Source: Dasypus novemcinctus (Eukaryota; Chordata; Mammalia; Cingulata; Dasypodidae). From it: 64,000 bases of DNA. Under the pieces are notes generated by a model that saw only the letters and a list, made by a program, of their open reading frames with translations, was not told the DNA's origin and did not search any database. Shown piece after piece: positions 38,177 to 49,999 of the stretch; positions within the stretch are counted from its first letter, which is position 1; each line of letters starts with the position of its first letter. Position numbers and translations under genes: made by a program. The stretch lies in NCBI RefSeq assembly GCF_030445035.2, contig NC_080694.1:71501147-71565146 (forward strand), given 5' to 3'.

Positions 38177-38599
38177 GGTGGCGGACTTGGCTCAGTGGTT
38201 AGGGTGTCCGTTTACCACATGGGAGGTCTGCGGTTCAAAACCCAGGCCTACCTGACCCGTGTGCAGCTGGCCCATGTGCAGTGCTGATGGACGCAAAGAG
38301 TGCCATGCCACGCAGGGGTGTCCCCGCATAGGGGAGCCCCACGCGCAAGGAGTGCGCCCCGTAAGGAGAGCTGCCCAGTGCGAAAGAAAGTGTAGGCTGC
38401 CCAGGAATGATACTGCACACATGGAGAGATGAAACAACAAGATGACGCAACAACAACAACAATAAAAAGAAACACAGATTCCCGTGCCGCTGACAACAAC
38501 AGAACTGGACAAAGAAGATGCAGCAAATAGACACAGAGAACAGACAACCAGGATGGGGGGGGGGGGGAGAAATAAATAAATAAATCTTTTTTAAAAATC
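38177..38599 (+). mobile_element. DAS-III SINE, full length
   Basis: The tRNA-related head is 'ggcggacttggctcagtg' followed by a B-box-like 'ggttcaaaacccagg'. The body contains 'gcagtgctgatgg' and 'aggagtgcgccccgtaag', then a G run and an 'aaataaataaatctt' tail. Flanking ttatttga copies at 38169-38176 and 38600-38607 look like the target duplication. The head resembles the tRNA-Ala-derived DAS family described for armadillo. Confidence 0.9.
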
Positions 38600-39003
38600 T
38601 TATTTGATATGTGGTTTCCAAATATTTTCTCTCATTGAGTAGGTTGTATTTCCACTTTCATGACAAAATCCACTTATATATAAATGTTTTTTTTTAATTT
38701 TGATGAAATCCCCATTATCTATTTTTGCTTTCATTACTTGTGTTTCAGATATAAAGTCAAAGAAACCATTGCATAACACAAGATCCTGAAGATGCTTCCC
38801 TACATTATTTTCTATAAGCTTTATACTACTGGTTCTTATATTTGGATTATTGATCCATTCTGAGTTAATTTTTCAATTAATGTGAAATAGGGATACTCTT
38901 TCTTTCTTTGACATATGGATATCCAGTTCTCCTAAGACCATTTACTGAAGAGCCTATACTTTCCTGATTGAGAGGACTTCACACCCTTTTCAAAAATCAG
39001 TTA

Positions 39004-39266
39004 GCCAGGAAAACGGTTGTGGCTCAATTGATTGGGCTCCTGTCTACCATATAGAATGCCTTGAGTTCACTTCCCAGGACCTCCTCATGAAGCAAACTTG
39101 CCCATGCCTGCATAGAGCTAGTGGCCCACACCCATGGAGACTGGCACAGCAAGATGAGGCAATGAAGGGAGACAAGCAATGACGAACCCACAGTGAATGG
39201 ACACAGAGAGCAGACAGCAAACAAGTAGCAAGGGGGAGGGGGGAGGTAAATAAAATAAATCTTTTA
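39004..39266 (+). mobile_element. DAS-type SINE, diverged subfamily
   Basis: The head 'ttgtggctcaattgattg', with 'tgagttcacttcccagg' as a decayed B box, and the shared tail 'agagagcagacagcaaac' followed by 'aaataaatctttt' place it in the DAS family but not in the young DAS-III group. The flanks aaaatcagtta and aaaattcagtta are the likely target duplication. It is nested in the antisense L1. Confidence 0.8.
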
Positions 39267-39649
39267 AAAATTCAGTTATCCATGGATAACTCTAAATTTG
39301 ATTCCACTGACTAATATGTCTATCCTTGTGCCATGCAGTTTTGACCAATGTAGCTTTTAAATATGCTTTAAAGTCAGGAAGTATGAGTTCTTCAAATTTG
39401 TCCATCACTTTCATGAAGTGTTTGTCTATTTGGGGTCCTTTACCCTTCCCAATAAATTTAATAACTGGATTTCCATTAATGAAAATAGGCTTTTTGAATT
39501 TTATTGCGATTGCACTGAATCTATAGTCTATTTTGGATAGAATTGACATCTTGATGATATTTAGTCTTGATTCAGGAACACAGAATGTCCTTCTATTTAT
39601 TTAGATCCTCTTTGACTTCTTTTAGCAAAGCTTATTAGTTTTCTCTGTG

Positions 39650-40745
39650 TAAGCAACACTGCCCCAAGCCTCTCTCCCCTGTCTATTTCTTTGAACATGC
39701 ATAACCTCCTTTAATAATTCTTGTAGGGCAGGTCTTTTCTTAGTGTGCTCTCTCTTTCATTTATCTGTGAGAAAAAAAGGTGAGACTGTGGCTGGCAAAA
39801 GGTGCCATCACTCAATCCAGTTTCTGTTGTCTGCATCACCTAATGCAAAGCAGTCTTTTCTGGAGAGACTCGTCTCTAGACTGACTCCACCTGCTCACCC
39901 CCCCCCCCCACCAGCCCCAGGGCAGAATACTCTACCAGGAAGAAATCAGAGGCAAAAAAACCTCAGAGAAAGAAAAAAGAGGGGAGGTAAACAGGACAGA
40001 ACTGTAAAGTGTAATAAACGTGGGCACTGAGTGTTGGAGATAATTTAAACAATTAATATGAGCTAGGTAAAAAATTCTGCACAAAACCTAACAGAACAGT
40101 TCAAAATTACCAAAGAAGGAACAAAGGAAAGGAAGATTTCTCCTAGAGGAGAAACAATTGCACAAAAATAGAAACTTAAAAATTGTACTGAATACTCAAA
40201 GCAAGAATCAGATAAAGAATAGCCAAATAAATCTGATCAATTAAACACAGGCTATTCTAAATGTTTAGAATAAGTTGAACCAAATATCAAGAAAAGCCTT
40301 AATACAAAGACAATCAATAATAAAACCCTAGGCAAGACAAACTGACCTTCAGAGTAAACTCATCAAGATAACCAGATGCCTGCACATCAGCAAAAATTAA
40401 AACCATACTAAGAAAAAGGAAGATGTGACCCAGTGAAAGTAACAAATTACAACTTTAAAGGGATACAGAAGTTGCAACAACTAATCAAATATGTTCAAAC
40501 AAATCTCCTAAGGCAATTCAAGGAGATGAGGGGAAATATTTCTAAAGATATATCAGATATTATGAAGACACAGTATGAGCATAATGAAGTATTTGACAGT
40601 TTAAAAAGAAACATAACCTAAATTATTGCGATAAAAGAGGCATACAACTGCAGGTTTGAACAGTCAAATGAAATAATCTGTGAACTAAAAGATAGGACAA
40701 TCAAAATCTTACAGAAAAAGAAGAGAGAAAGAAAAGAATGCTACA
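39650..40745 (+). mobile_element. LINE-1 5' part and ORF1 region, decayed
   Basis: A-rich plus-strand sequence from about 39960 reads like the L1 ORF1 region ('ggcaattcaaggagatga', 'gaaataatctgtgaacta'). The stretch 39650-39960 is probably its leader. It is broken at about 40745 by an inserted L1 tail complex and seems to continue at about 42510 in the same orientation. Confidence 0.55.
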
Positions 40746-40746
40746 G

Positions 40747-42500
40747 CTTCTTCCATTTCCATTCACAATAGTTCTATAGTAGAACACCAGTGAGTTCACG
40801 CTGCTCTATATTTTATTCCTCCATCCTGTGGACCCTGTGTTGGTAATGTCTACTCCATCTCTATATTGAGAGGGGTCTTAGATTCTACATGGTTGATGGA
40901 TGTGATTCTCCTTCTTGGAGTTGTAGGCACTCTTGGTTCCCTGGTGTGGTGGTTGACCACCTTCACCTCCCTGTTAGCCAACCTGTGCAAGTCCAACAAA
41001 CCACAGAGTAGGAGATGCAACTCTGCTGAGACTCAGTTGACATATTGCCAGTCAACAGATTGAAGTCTCCTGGGTGTGTTGCAAACCCAGCTCCAAACAC
41101 AGGTTCAGTAAAAGTGACAGAAGAGGCATGTTTAGAAAGTTCACATCTGAGTGCAACTCCATCACACTCAGGAACACAAATTCCAAAGTTGGGCCCACTG
41201 ACAGGCGCTGAACTCCAGAGTCAACTGCCATGATTGTAGAACCAGTTGTATCTGAAGCCCTCAAGAGCACCAGTACCTGGTATTCTATCTACTTTGGCAG
41301 TCTCTGGGATCCTGCTAGGCATGCATAAGCACTATCCCACTGGTGACTTCTTGACTCCTTTTTGAAGACTCTTAGCCATATATACTAATATACTAATTTG
41401 TCTTTGCCATTTCCCCATTTTTATTCAAGGTGTTTTCCTGGTTGTTTCACCAGTTAGTGATTGGTAGTATCCCTCAGTGCCAGGGAGGCTCATGCACAGG
41501 GGTCATGGCCCACAGTGGGGAGAATGTAATGTATTTAAATGCTGAGTTTGACTTAAAGAGTGGCCACATTTGAGCAACTTGGAGGCATTCAGGTGGCAAC
41601 TCTTAGGCATCCTGCAGCTCTAAGCCTCGTTCAAATTTCAGACACCCAGGCTTATAAGCGCAGTCATCAGTATCAAGGGCTCATCATTAGACCATCCTTT
41701 ACTGGTCTTTGGCCTTTCACTTGGGGTATTTTTCCTGTTCCTTTGGGTTTGCTGCATACAGAGGAGACTTCAGTCTGTGGACTGGCAATGTGTCAGCTGG
41801 TCCTTGAGCCTCAGCAGAGTTGTATCTCCTGCTATGTGGTTTGTTGGATTTGCACAGGTTGTCTAACAGGGAGGTGAGGATGGTCAACCCCCACCCCATG
41901 GAACCAAGAGTGCCTACAACTCCAAGGAGAATCACATCCATTATCCATGTGGAATATAAACTTCCTCCTGATATAGAGGTGGAGTAGACATCACCAACCC
42001 AGGGTCCACACGATGGAGGAGTAAATATGGATTAGAGTGAATTTACTGCTGTTCTACTATAGAACTATTGTGATGAGAAATGGAAGAAACTGCAGCATTG
42101 ATGTGGAGAAAGTGGTCACAGTTGTTGCTGAGGGCAGGAAGAGGGAAGATGAGATGAGATGTGGGAACATTTTTGAGACTTGGAGTTTTCCTAAAAGATA
42201 TTTCAGGGATAGATGCTGGACATTATATATCCTGCCATAATGCAGTGAATGTACTGGGGGAGTGTATAATCTACAATGTAATCTATAATCTATGAAGTAC
42301 ACAGCAGTGCTCCAAAATGTATTCACCAAATGCAATGAATATGCCACAATGATGAAAGAGGTTGTTGATGTGGAAGGAGTGGGGGGTGGGGAATGATGTA
42401 TGTAGGATCGATTTACATTTATTATGTAACATTTTTTGGGATCTTTGTACCTTACAAAAAAGACAATTTCATAAAAAAATTTTTTTTAATTCAAAACACA
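40747..42500. mobile_element. LINE-1 long 3' region in inverted arrangement (minus then plus)
   Basis: From 40747 to about 41727 the sequence is the reverse complement of the long xenarthran L1 3' region. From about 41730 to 42500 it is the forward copy, ending in the tail and A-rich DNA. The outer end of the inverted part is the more 3' part of the element and the inner junction is 5', which is the geometry expected from twin priming. It interrupts an older plus-strand L1. Confidence 0.7.
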
Positions 42501-42509
42501 AACAAAAAA

Positions 42510-44912
42510 CAAAAAACAAAAAGAAACCATGGAGGCAAGAAGGCAGTTGTATGATATATTAAAAGTTTTGAGAGAAAAAAAGCTACTTGTCAAGAAATAT
42601 TTATCCAGCAAAACTCTTCTTCAGTAATGAAGGAGAGTTGCAAACATTCACAGATAAATAGAAATTTAGAGTTCATCAAAAAGAGACCTGTCCTACAAAA
42701 AAAAAAAAAAATACTGAAGGGAATACTGCAGGTTGAATGGAAAATATAGGGTAGAGAGGATTGGAGTAAAGTGAAGAAATGAAGATTATTAGTAAGGGAA
42801 CTAAAAGGGAGAAAGGAGAGACAAAATAAAGATATAATATATAAAATCAAAAGATAAAATGTTTAAATATTGCCTTTAGAATAATAACATTGAATATCTG
42901 TAGATTAAACTCCACAATCAAAAGTACAGGCTGGAAGAAAGGATTAAGAAAGTATGATTCTACAATGTGCTATTTTCAAGAGACTCACCTTAGACCCAAA
43001 GACACAAATATGTTGAAAATGAAAGGTTGGAGGAGCAGGTCTTGCTCAGTAGTTAAGTGCCTGCTTTGTATATACGAGTTCATGGGTTCAATCCATGGCA
43101 CCTCATAAAAAATAAATTATTTAATTAAACATAAAAATAAAAAAATAAAGTGAAATTTGAAAAAAGATATTCCATGCAAACAGTAAACAAAAAAAGAGCT
43201 GGGGTACCTACACAAATATCAGACAAAATAGGCTTTAAATGCAAAATTATTGCAAGAGACACAGAAGAACACTATATATTAATGAGAGACAATTCACCAA
43301 GAAGGAATAATCATAAATATTTATGCACCTAATCATGTTACCCCAAAATATGTGAGTCAAACACTGGCAAAACTGAAGGGAAAAACAGACACATTTACAC
43401 TATTAGTGGAGGCTTCAAAGTACCACTTTCATCAATAGATAAAATATCTAGGCAGAGAATCAACAGGAAACAGAGAACTTGAATAATATGATAAATGAAC
43501 TAGATCTAACAGACATAAACATACATTGTACCCCAAAACAGAAGTTTATGCATTCTTCGAAGTGTGCATAGATCATTCTGTAGGACAGAACACATGTTGG
43601 TTCACAAAACAATCTCAAGGGATTTTTTTAAAAATTAAAATTATATGAAATGCTCTCTGACCATAGTGGAATGAAACTGGAAATCAGTAGCAGGCAAACA
43701 ACTGGAAATCTTACAAATATATAAAAGTTAAGCAACACCCTCTTAAACAATCAGTGGGTAAAGGAAGAAATTGAAAGAGAAATCAATAAATAACTAGATG
43801 AATGAAAATGAGGAAACAACATATTAAAATGTGTAGGATGCAGTGAAGGCAGTGCTGAGAGGTAAATTTATAGCCCTAAAAGCTAACCTTGAAAAATAAG
43901 AAAGAGCTAAAATCAAATACCTATTTATAACTGCACACCTTGAAGAACTAGAAATAGAAGAGCAAGTTAATTCCAAAGCAAGTAGAAGGAGAGAAATAAC
44001 AATGACTGGAGCAGAAATAAATAAAATTTAGAATAAAAAAACAGTTGAGAAAATTAACAAAACCAAAAGTTGATTCTTTGAGAAGGTCAATAAAACTGGC
44101 AAACCCTTAGCTAGAGTGGCCAAAAAAAGAGAGAGAAGATGAAATAAGTAAAATCAGAAACGTAAAGGGGGACATTACTACTGACCCCACAGAAATGAAA
44201 AGTTCATAATAGGATACTATGAACAACTGTATGCCAACAAACTAGGCAATCTAGATGAAATGGACAAACTCCTAGAAACATATGACCAACTTTCACTGAC
44301 AGTAGAGGAAATAGAAGAGCTCAACAGACCAGTTACATAAAGAGATCAAGTCAAAACCCACTGAAAAATTAAAAGCCCAATACCAGATTGATTCACAGGG
44401 GAATTCTATCAATCAATACAAGAAGAATTAATACCAATCCTGCATAAACTCTTCCAAAAAAATTGAAGAGGAGGGAACAATACTTAACTAATTCTATGAA
44501 GCTAGCATTACCCTAATATCAATGCCAGATAAAAATACTACAAGAAAAGACTATAAATCAATCTATCTAATGAATATAGATGCAAAAGTCCTCAACATAA
44601 TACTTGCAAATTGAATCCAACAGCACATTAGAAGAATTATACATCTTGATGAAATGGGCTTTATTCCAGGTATGCAAGGGCGATTCATGAAAAGGAGATC
44701 AATTAATGTAATATATCACATTAACAAGCCAAAGGGAGGAAAAAAACACATAAATACCTTGATTGATACAGAAAAGGCATTTGATAAAATCCAGCATCCT
44801 TTCTTGATAAAAACAAAAACACTTTGAAAGTTAGGACTAGAAGGACAATTCCTAAATATTAAAAAGGGCATATATTTAAAACCCATAACTAACATTGTAC
44901 TCAAAGTATAAG
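42510..44912 (+). mobile_element. LINE-1 ORF1/ORF2 region, truncated in the reverse transcriptase
   Basis: 'tatttatccagcaaaact' (upstream part), 'gatattccatgcaaacag' and 'ccaagaaggaataatcat' (endonuclease), 'ctctgaccatagtggaat', 'atcaagtcaaaacccactg', 'gaagaattatacatcttg' and 'ttgataaaatccagcatc' (RT) follow L1 ORF2 order. It stops at about 44912, before the RT active-site region is complete, and lacks the C-terminal part. Many stops are present. A short SINE is nested at 43028-43150. Confidence 0.75.
43028..43150 (+). mobile_element. Short tRNA-derived SINE (DAS-I-like)
   Basis: About 75 bp of tRNA-like sequence with an A-box-like 'cttgctcagtagttaagtg' and a B box in 'gggttcaatcca', followed by an AT-rich tail. 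It lies between two continuous L1 segments, so it is a later insertion. Confidence 0.75.
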
Positions 44913-46060
44913 ATTAAGTCTTCAATTTCAGTAATTCTGTTGGTTCCTTTTAGTATATTTTAGAATATATACTTCTTGATTGAGATGCTCATATTATTTA
45001 TTAATTGTTTTCCTTATATCCTACAGTTCTTTCTCCATGTTTTCTTTTATCTCCTTCAATTTATTGAGAATCTTTAAAAAAAAATTATCTGCTTTATTCA
45101 AAACTTCTTTTTTGATGGTTTCTGGATTTTTATCTTGTTCCATTGGTTGGGACATCATTTCCTGATTCTTTATATGTTTGTGGACCTTATATTGTACACT
45201 GCACATTTTAATATTTTAAAGTGTTAACTTTGTAATTTCATCCCTGAGCTGTCACCTAATTTGATATCCATCTATTGATACAACGTAGATTTCCTAGAGA
45301 TTCAGGAACTAAAAAAACCCAACAAACTGAAGCACAAACATCTTTCACAATCTTTACAAATGGTGTCTGATATAGCTTGTGGTCTCCTTCAGAACTTAGC
45401 CCTTTTATCAATAAGGTCTGCCCAAGGCAAATGCAAAGTAGAGTGTCTTCTTTGTCGTTTCTGAGCCAGTCTGATAACTGCTTTTTGCCCTGGGCGTGTA
45501 CCTGCTTGTTGCACTTGGAATCCCCCCATTTACAGGAATGTCCCCTTTACTCCCTATGAAATACACTTTCACTCCTTACTGGGTGCTCTACTTTGACATA
45601 ATGCAGGTAATCCTTTGTCCCAGGCCATTTTGACTTAAAAAGCTTTAAATATCTATAACCTCCTTCTCTGCCTAAAAGACAAGTTCTGGTAGGACAGACT
45701 CAAGATTCAGTGATTTAGGCTTCCACATGATAGATTGTCATTGACATAGAAGAACCTTATTATATGTGTAGATGTTTCTATTCTCTCTCTGGAATATGGC
45801 CATGAACCCACAATGGGAACATAGGTGGACTGCATACCATGCTGGGAGGTGTGCGAAGGACTAGCAAGGGCACCATGAGATTCACTTACAATTTTCCAAA
45901 CTACGTTTCCTTGATTTAGCACTAGTCCAATTTTTGCAACCCTTTAACTCTTTTCCAGAAGTTTTAGGAATGTCTTTGCCAGTTTTTGCTAGTTGGTCAA
46001 AGATTATGTGGAGGAATGTACCCTAGAACATTGTACACCATGATAATGATTGACCAAAAG
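44913..46060 (-). mobile_element. Old LINE-1 5' region, antisense
   Basis: Plus-strand phrases 'caatttcagtaattctgt', 'ctgcccaaggcaaatgca', 'ccctgggcgtgtacctgc', 'ccatttacaggaatgtcc' and 'aggacagactcaagattc' match an old L1 upstream region in reverse complement. No coding potential. Confidence 0.6.
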
Positions 46061-46572
46061 TGCAGGGCTGCAAGTTTTTTAATTGATTTGATATACTATG
46101 AATTTAGATTTAAATAAATTATCTCTGTTTGATAGATAGCAAATATATTCTCCTACTCCTAGTTTTGTTTGTCTTCTTATTCCTCTAATTGTGTATTTTC
46201 ATATACAGAAACCCATGTGGATTGTTTCAATTTATTTAATACAGAAATCTATCCAAGTGAGTGTTTAAAAACTTAAGGATTAAAAATGAACAAGCATTTA
46301 TAAGAAATTAAGGCCACAAATTACCTATGGTACTTCACTTAATTTTATTTCTACTTCATTAACAAACATTTATATATTCAGCATAAAATTTTCAAACTTA
46401 ATTATAATAACTAGAGAAAATAATGTATTTATTTCAGTTCAGCAAAAGCTGGTAAAATTTTAGTTTCCAGGTATAGTATCATTCATATCAAAGGAAATTC
46501 TGTCTTGTTGAATCTATAGGTGACTTCATGGCTATCAATTACAAAGGAAAGATGTTGTTAAGTTTGATGCTT

Positions 46573-46990
46573 GGTGGCGGACTTGGCCCAGTGATTAGTG
46601 TGTCCGTCTAGCACATGGGAGGTCCGCGGTTAAAACCCTGGACCCCCTTGACCCATGTGGAGCTGTCCCATGCACAGTGCTGATGCGTGCAAGGAGTGCC
46701 CTGCCATGCAGCGGTGCCCACTGCATAGGGGAGCCCCACGCGCAAGGAGCGCGCCCCGTAAGGAGAGCCACCCAGCACGAAAGAAAGTGCAGCCTGCCCA
46801 GGGATGGCGCCGCACACACGGAGAGCTGACACAACAAGATGATGCAACAAAGAGAAACACAGATTCCCGTGCTGCTGACAACAACGGAAGCGGACAAAAA
46901 AGACGCAGCAAATAGACACAGCGACCAGACAACCGGCGTGGGGGGAGAAGGGATGAGAAATAAAATAAATAAACAAATCTTTTAAAAAAT
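46573..46990 (+). mobile_element. DAS-III SINE, full length
   Basis: It starts near 'ggcggacttggcccagtg' with a B-box region near 46626. The body contains 'gccccacgcgcaaggagc' and 'cgtaaggagagccaccca', with an 'aaataaataaacaaatc' tail. The flanks agtttgatgct at 46561-46571 and tgtttaatgct at 46990-47000 are a likely target duplication. It keeps many CpGs, so it is among the younger insertions. Confidence 0.92.
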
Positions 46991-47199
46991 GTTTAATGCT
47001 ATTGCCTATGTTAAGTTCTAGAGCACATAGAGCATCACTACCCTAGAAACAGCCATAGGAAGCAATAGATCACATGGAAAATACCCTAAAACCAATGAGT
47101 TATGTGAAAAGTATCAAAATGATTTGAAGAATAATTTGTGCCCGTGATTATATTACCCAGGAAGCAATATTTTAGTACAGTTAAAGGATACATTTACTA

Positions 47200-47360
47200 A
47201 ACTCCTCTGAACCTCAGTTTTCTTTTGGTGAAACGGGAATAGTTTTAGTTCTTCTTTCATTGGATTTTCTTAAGTATTAAATGAGCTAATACATATAGAA
47301 AACTCCGAACCATAACATCACATAAAAATTACAAGTTAAGTGTTTATTATTATCATATTT
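47200..47360 (+). mobile_element. MIR SINE
   Basis: 'tctgaacctcagttttc', 'gaaacgggaatagtttta' and 'attaaatgagctaataca' are the typical MIR series from the core to the 3' part. Confidence 0.75.
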
Positions 47361-48879
47361 GGAATATATAAAATGCGAAAGAGTTATTAATGTGATGAAT
47401 ATATACTAAACTCTCCTACAAAGCAACAAAAATGGAAATTCAATACAAAGGTGGTCAAAGGACATGGCCTTGAAAACTATTATTAAAAACTTAGGTAGAT
47501 GGAAGATCATATAGAGATAAACCTTGTACAAAAAGATACTATTTGTAATATATCAAAAAGTGAGAATATACATCAAAGATGCAAGCATCATCTCCCAAAC
47601 AGAAAGAAATGTGAACTTTGGGATCCAAATTTAAAGGAAATATATTACTATTATTATGAAAGTAAAGAGTCATATTTTGAAACAAAAAGCAATACTACTT
47701 CCTTGATCCCTTTTTCTTTAGTTTTCACAGAATCACAGTAAAAATTATGTTGAAAATAATAACCTTCTGGTATAAATCAGTGGGCTGTGACTAGTCCACA
47801 TTCCCTAAATCTTATTGCCAATTTTCTTTCCACTTTATAAGCCACGGATTATTTTCCAAGGAAGCCCCCAAATGAGAAAGTGAGTCTATTCCTCTGTCCC
47901 AGGAAAAAAAAGCAAAATCAACTAAAACAATTGAGGGCTGTGTTGTTGTCCATGGTCCTAAAACAAAAGGCCAAATATTCCAAGGGAAGAAACGGAAAGA
48001 AAAGGGGAAAATGGAATGTAAGATAGTAATTCTACAAAGCTATTTCCTCACATTACAGGTCAGGTGTGGAAATGCATGCTGTTTATTTTTACAACAATTC
48101 TCAGCACCCAGGGGATATTTTCTCTCTGGATTTTCACGTCTAGAGATATGTGGCTCATAAAAAAGCAAGCAGAATTTCAGAAAAGTAGGAAAAGGTTTTT
48201 GAAGAGAAAGAACTTATCCTGCAATCACAAGAATTATCACTTTAACTGTTATTCTATGATTGATAGTCACTGAAAGTAGAGACCTGAAAGCTCTCTTCGT
48301 GTGAATCTGAACTGTTAAATAGGTAAGAATAAACTAGAGCACATGCTGGGAAGTTGCCCATATATTCTAAGTGTTAGTGAGTGATCTATCTTCTTACTAT
48401 TATTAAAGTTAAATGCCCAGGAATTAAAGCCAATTTCCTATGTCAGAGTGGACTGCTCTTTGTTTTTGTTGGTTATAAAACCACGTTATTTTCTATATTT
48501 TTATTGCCATATCTCATTCTCAATTCATCAAGCCTGATTTGTAGACATTCTCCAAAGAAAATCTGTAATCTCTAAATAATTAAATTGTAGTAGAATTTTC
48601 TAGTGCTGATGGGATGGAAATGATTTCAATTTTTCTTTAAAATTTCAGAAGAGTTGTTTTTATAAATGGATTTTTATATAATTCTGTTTTCCAGTAGAGG
48701 GAATCAAAATGATACTTTATCATCTGTTTTTAAGCAGGAATGACAAAATTCAATAAGTACATAGCATGTGCAAGACTCTGAAAAAGACTATCTGCATATT
48801 TTAAAAGCAATCTTAATTGAAGTATAATAGAGATTAGGTAATTTCTCAAAATGTCAACTGCTTATAAAATTCAAAAATC
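47361..48879. other. No recognisable gene
   Basis: Intergenic AT-rich DNA with short frames. Nothing was assigned. Confidence 0.4.
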
Positions 48880-49990
48880 AGAGGCTCCTAATATCTCAAG
48901 CTTCATGTAGTATCAGGTGTTAAAATCTGCTTTTTGACTTTGGATAAAACGGGGAAATGGAAAGGACAAATGAGCTTATATGGCTGGAGATCTCCAAAAA
49001 AGAGCCAGGAGGTCATCAGAGGGATCATGCTTATGCATGCCTCAACAGGGTACCAGAGATAGCCAACATCGATAGAAACCCAGGTACTGGTTCTCCTGAG
49101 GTCTACAGAGACCCAGAGGTTCTATGGTCATGGGAGATGACTCTGGAGTTCAGTGCCATGTCAGTTGACCCAACTTTGGAATTTGTGTTCCTGAGTGTGA
49201 TGGAGTTGGACTCAGATATGACCTTTCTACACATTCCTCTTCTGTTACTTTTACCAGACCTGTGGTTAACGTTGGGGTTGGTATATACTCAGGAGGCCTG
49301 AATCTCTGTACTGCCCATGTGACAGCCAGGCTCTGAGCCTCAGTAGACTTGCAACTCCTAACCTCAAGTTTATTGGAATTACCCTGGCCAGCTAATAGGG
49401 AGGTGAATAAGGACAACCACTACACCAGGGAGACAAGAGTGCCTACAACTGCAAGCAGGAGAATTGCATGCATCATCCATGTGGAATCCAAGCCCCCTCT
49501 TGATGTAGAGGGAGACTGGACATAAACATCTCAGGGTCCACAGGATGGAGGAATAGAGTACGGATAAGAGTGAACTTACTGGTGTTTTGCTGTGGAAGTA
49601 TTGTGATTGATAATGGAAGAAATTGTAGCATTGATGTGGAGAAAGTGGCCATGGTAGCTGCTGAGGGTAGGGAGAGGGAAGAGGAAATATGATGTGGGGA
49701 CATTTTCAGGATTTGGAGTTGTCCTAGGTGGAGTTGCAGGGACAGATGCTGGACATTGTGTGCCCTGTCATGGCCCACTGGGTGGACTGGGGGAGAGTGT
49801 AGACTATAATGTAGACCACTGTTCATGTGGTGCAGCAGTGTCCCCAAATATATTCACCAAGTGCAGTGAAGGTGCCATGATGATGGAAGAGTTTGTTGAT
49901 GTGGGAGGAGTGGGGTGAGGGTGGTGGGGGTTATATGGGGCACTCATATTTTTTAATGTAACATTTAAAAGAAAATAAAGAAGAAAATAA
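48880..49990 (+). mobile_element. Xenarthran LINE-1 long 3' region
   Basis: A close match to 14570-15660 from 'gctttttgactttggata' to the terminal 'ttttttaatgtaacattt' and A-rich tail. It is 5'-truncated. A short aattcaa on both sides (near 48870 and 50003) may be the target duplication. Confidence 0.75.
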
Positions 49991-49999
49991 ATTAAAAAA

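Larger units (their letters stand above)
37180..39640 (-). mobile_element. LINE-1 ORF2 3' half, antisense, with nested insertions
   Basis: Plus-strand phrases 'tattcccaccagcaacg'-like near 37850, 'ttttcatgtgctttttgg' near 38031, 'ttatagacataaaa' and 'attctgagttaatttttc' near 38858 are the antisense of the C-terminal half of L1 ORF2. Two short L1 tails lie inside at about 37345-37530 and 37540-37640, and two SINEs at 38177-38599 and 39004-39266. It is a dead element. Confidence 0.7.

Noticed and set aside
38177-38250. Possible tRNA gene because of A-box and B-box-like sequence
   Set aside because: The sequence is the tRNA-derived head of a DAS SINE and does not fold into a proper tRNA cloverleaf. 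The same holds at 46573 and 43028.
38192-38621. Minus-strand frames of 99-128 codons, and similar ones at 46595-46976
   Set aside because: They are antisense of CpG-rich DAS-III SINEs, which give long chance frames.
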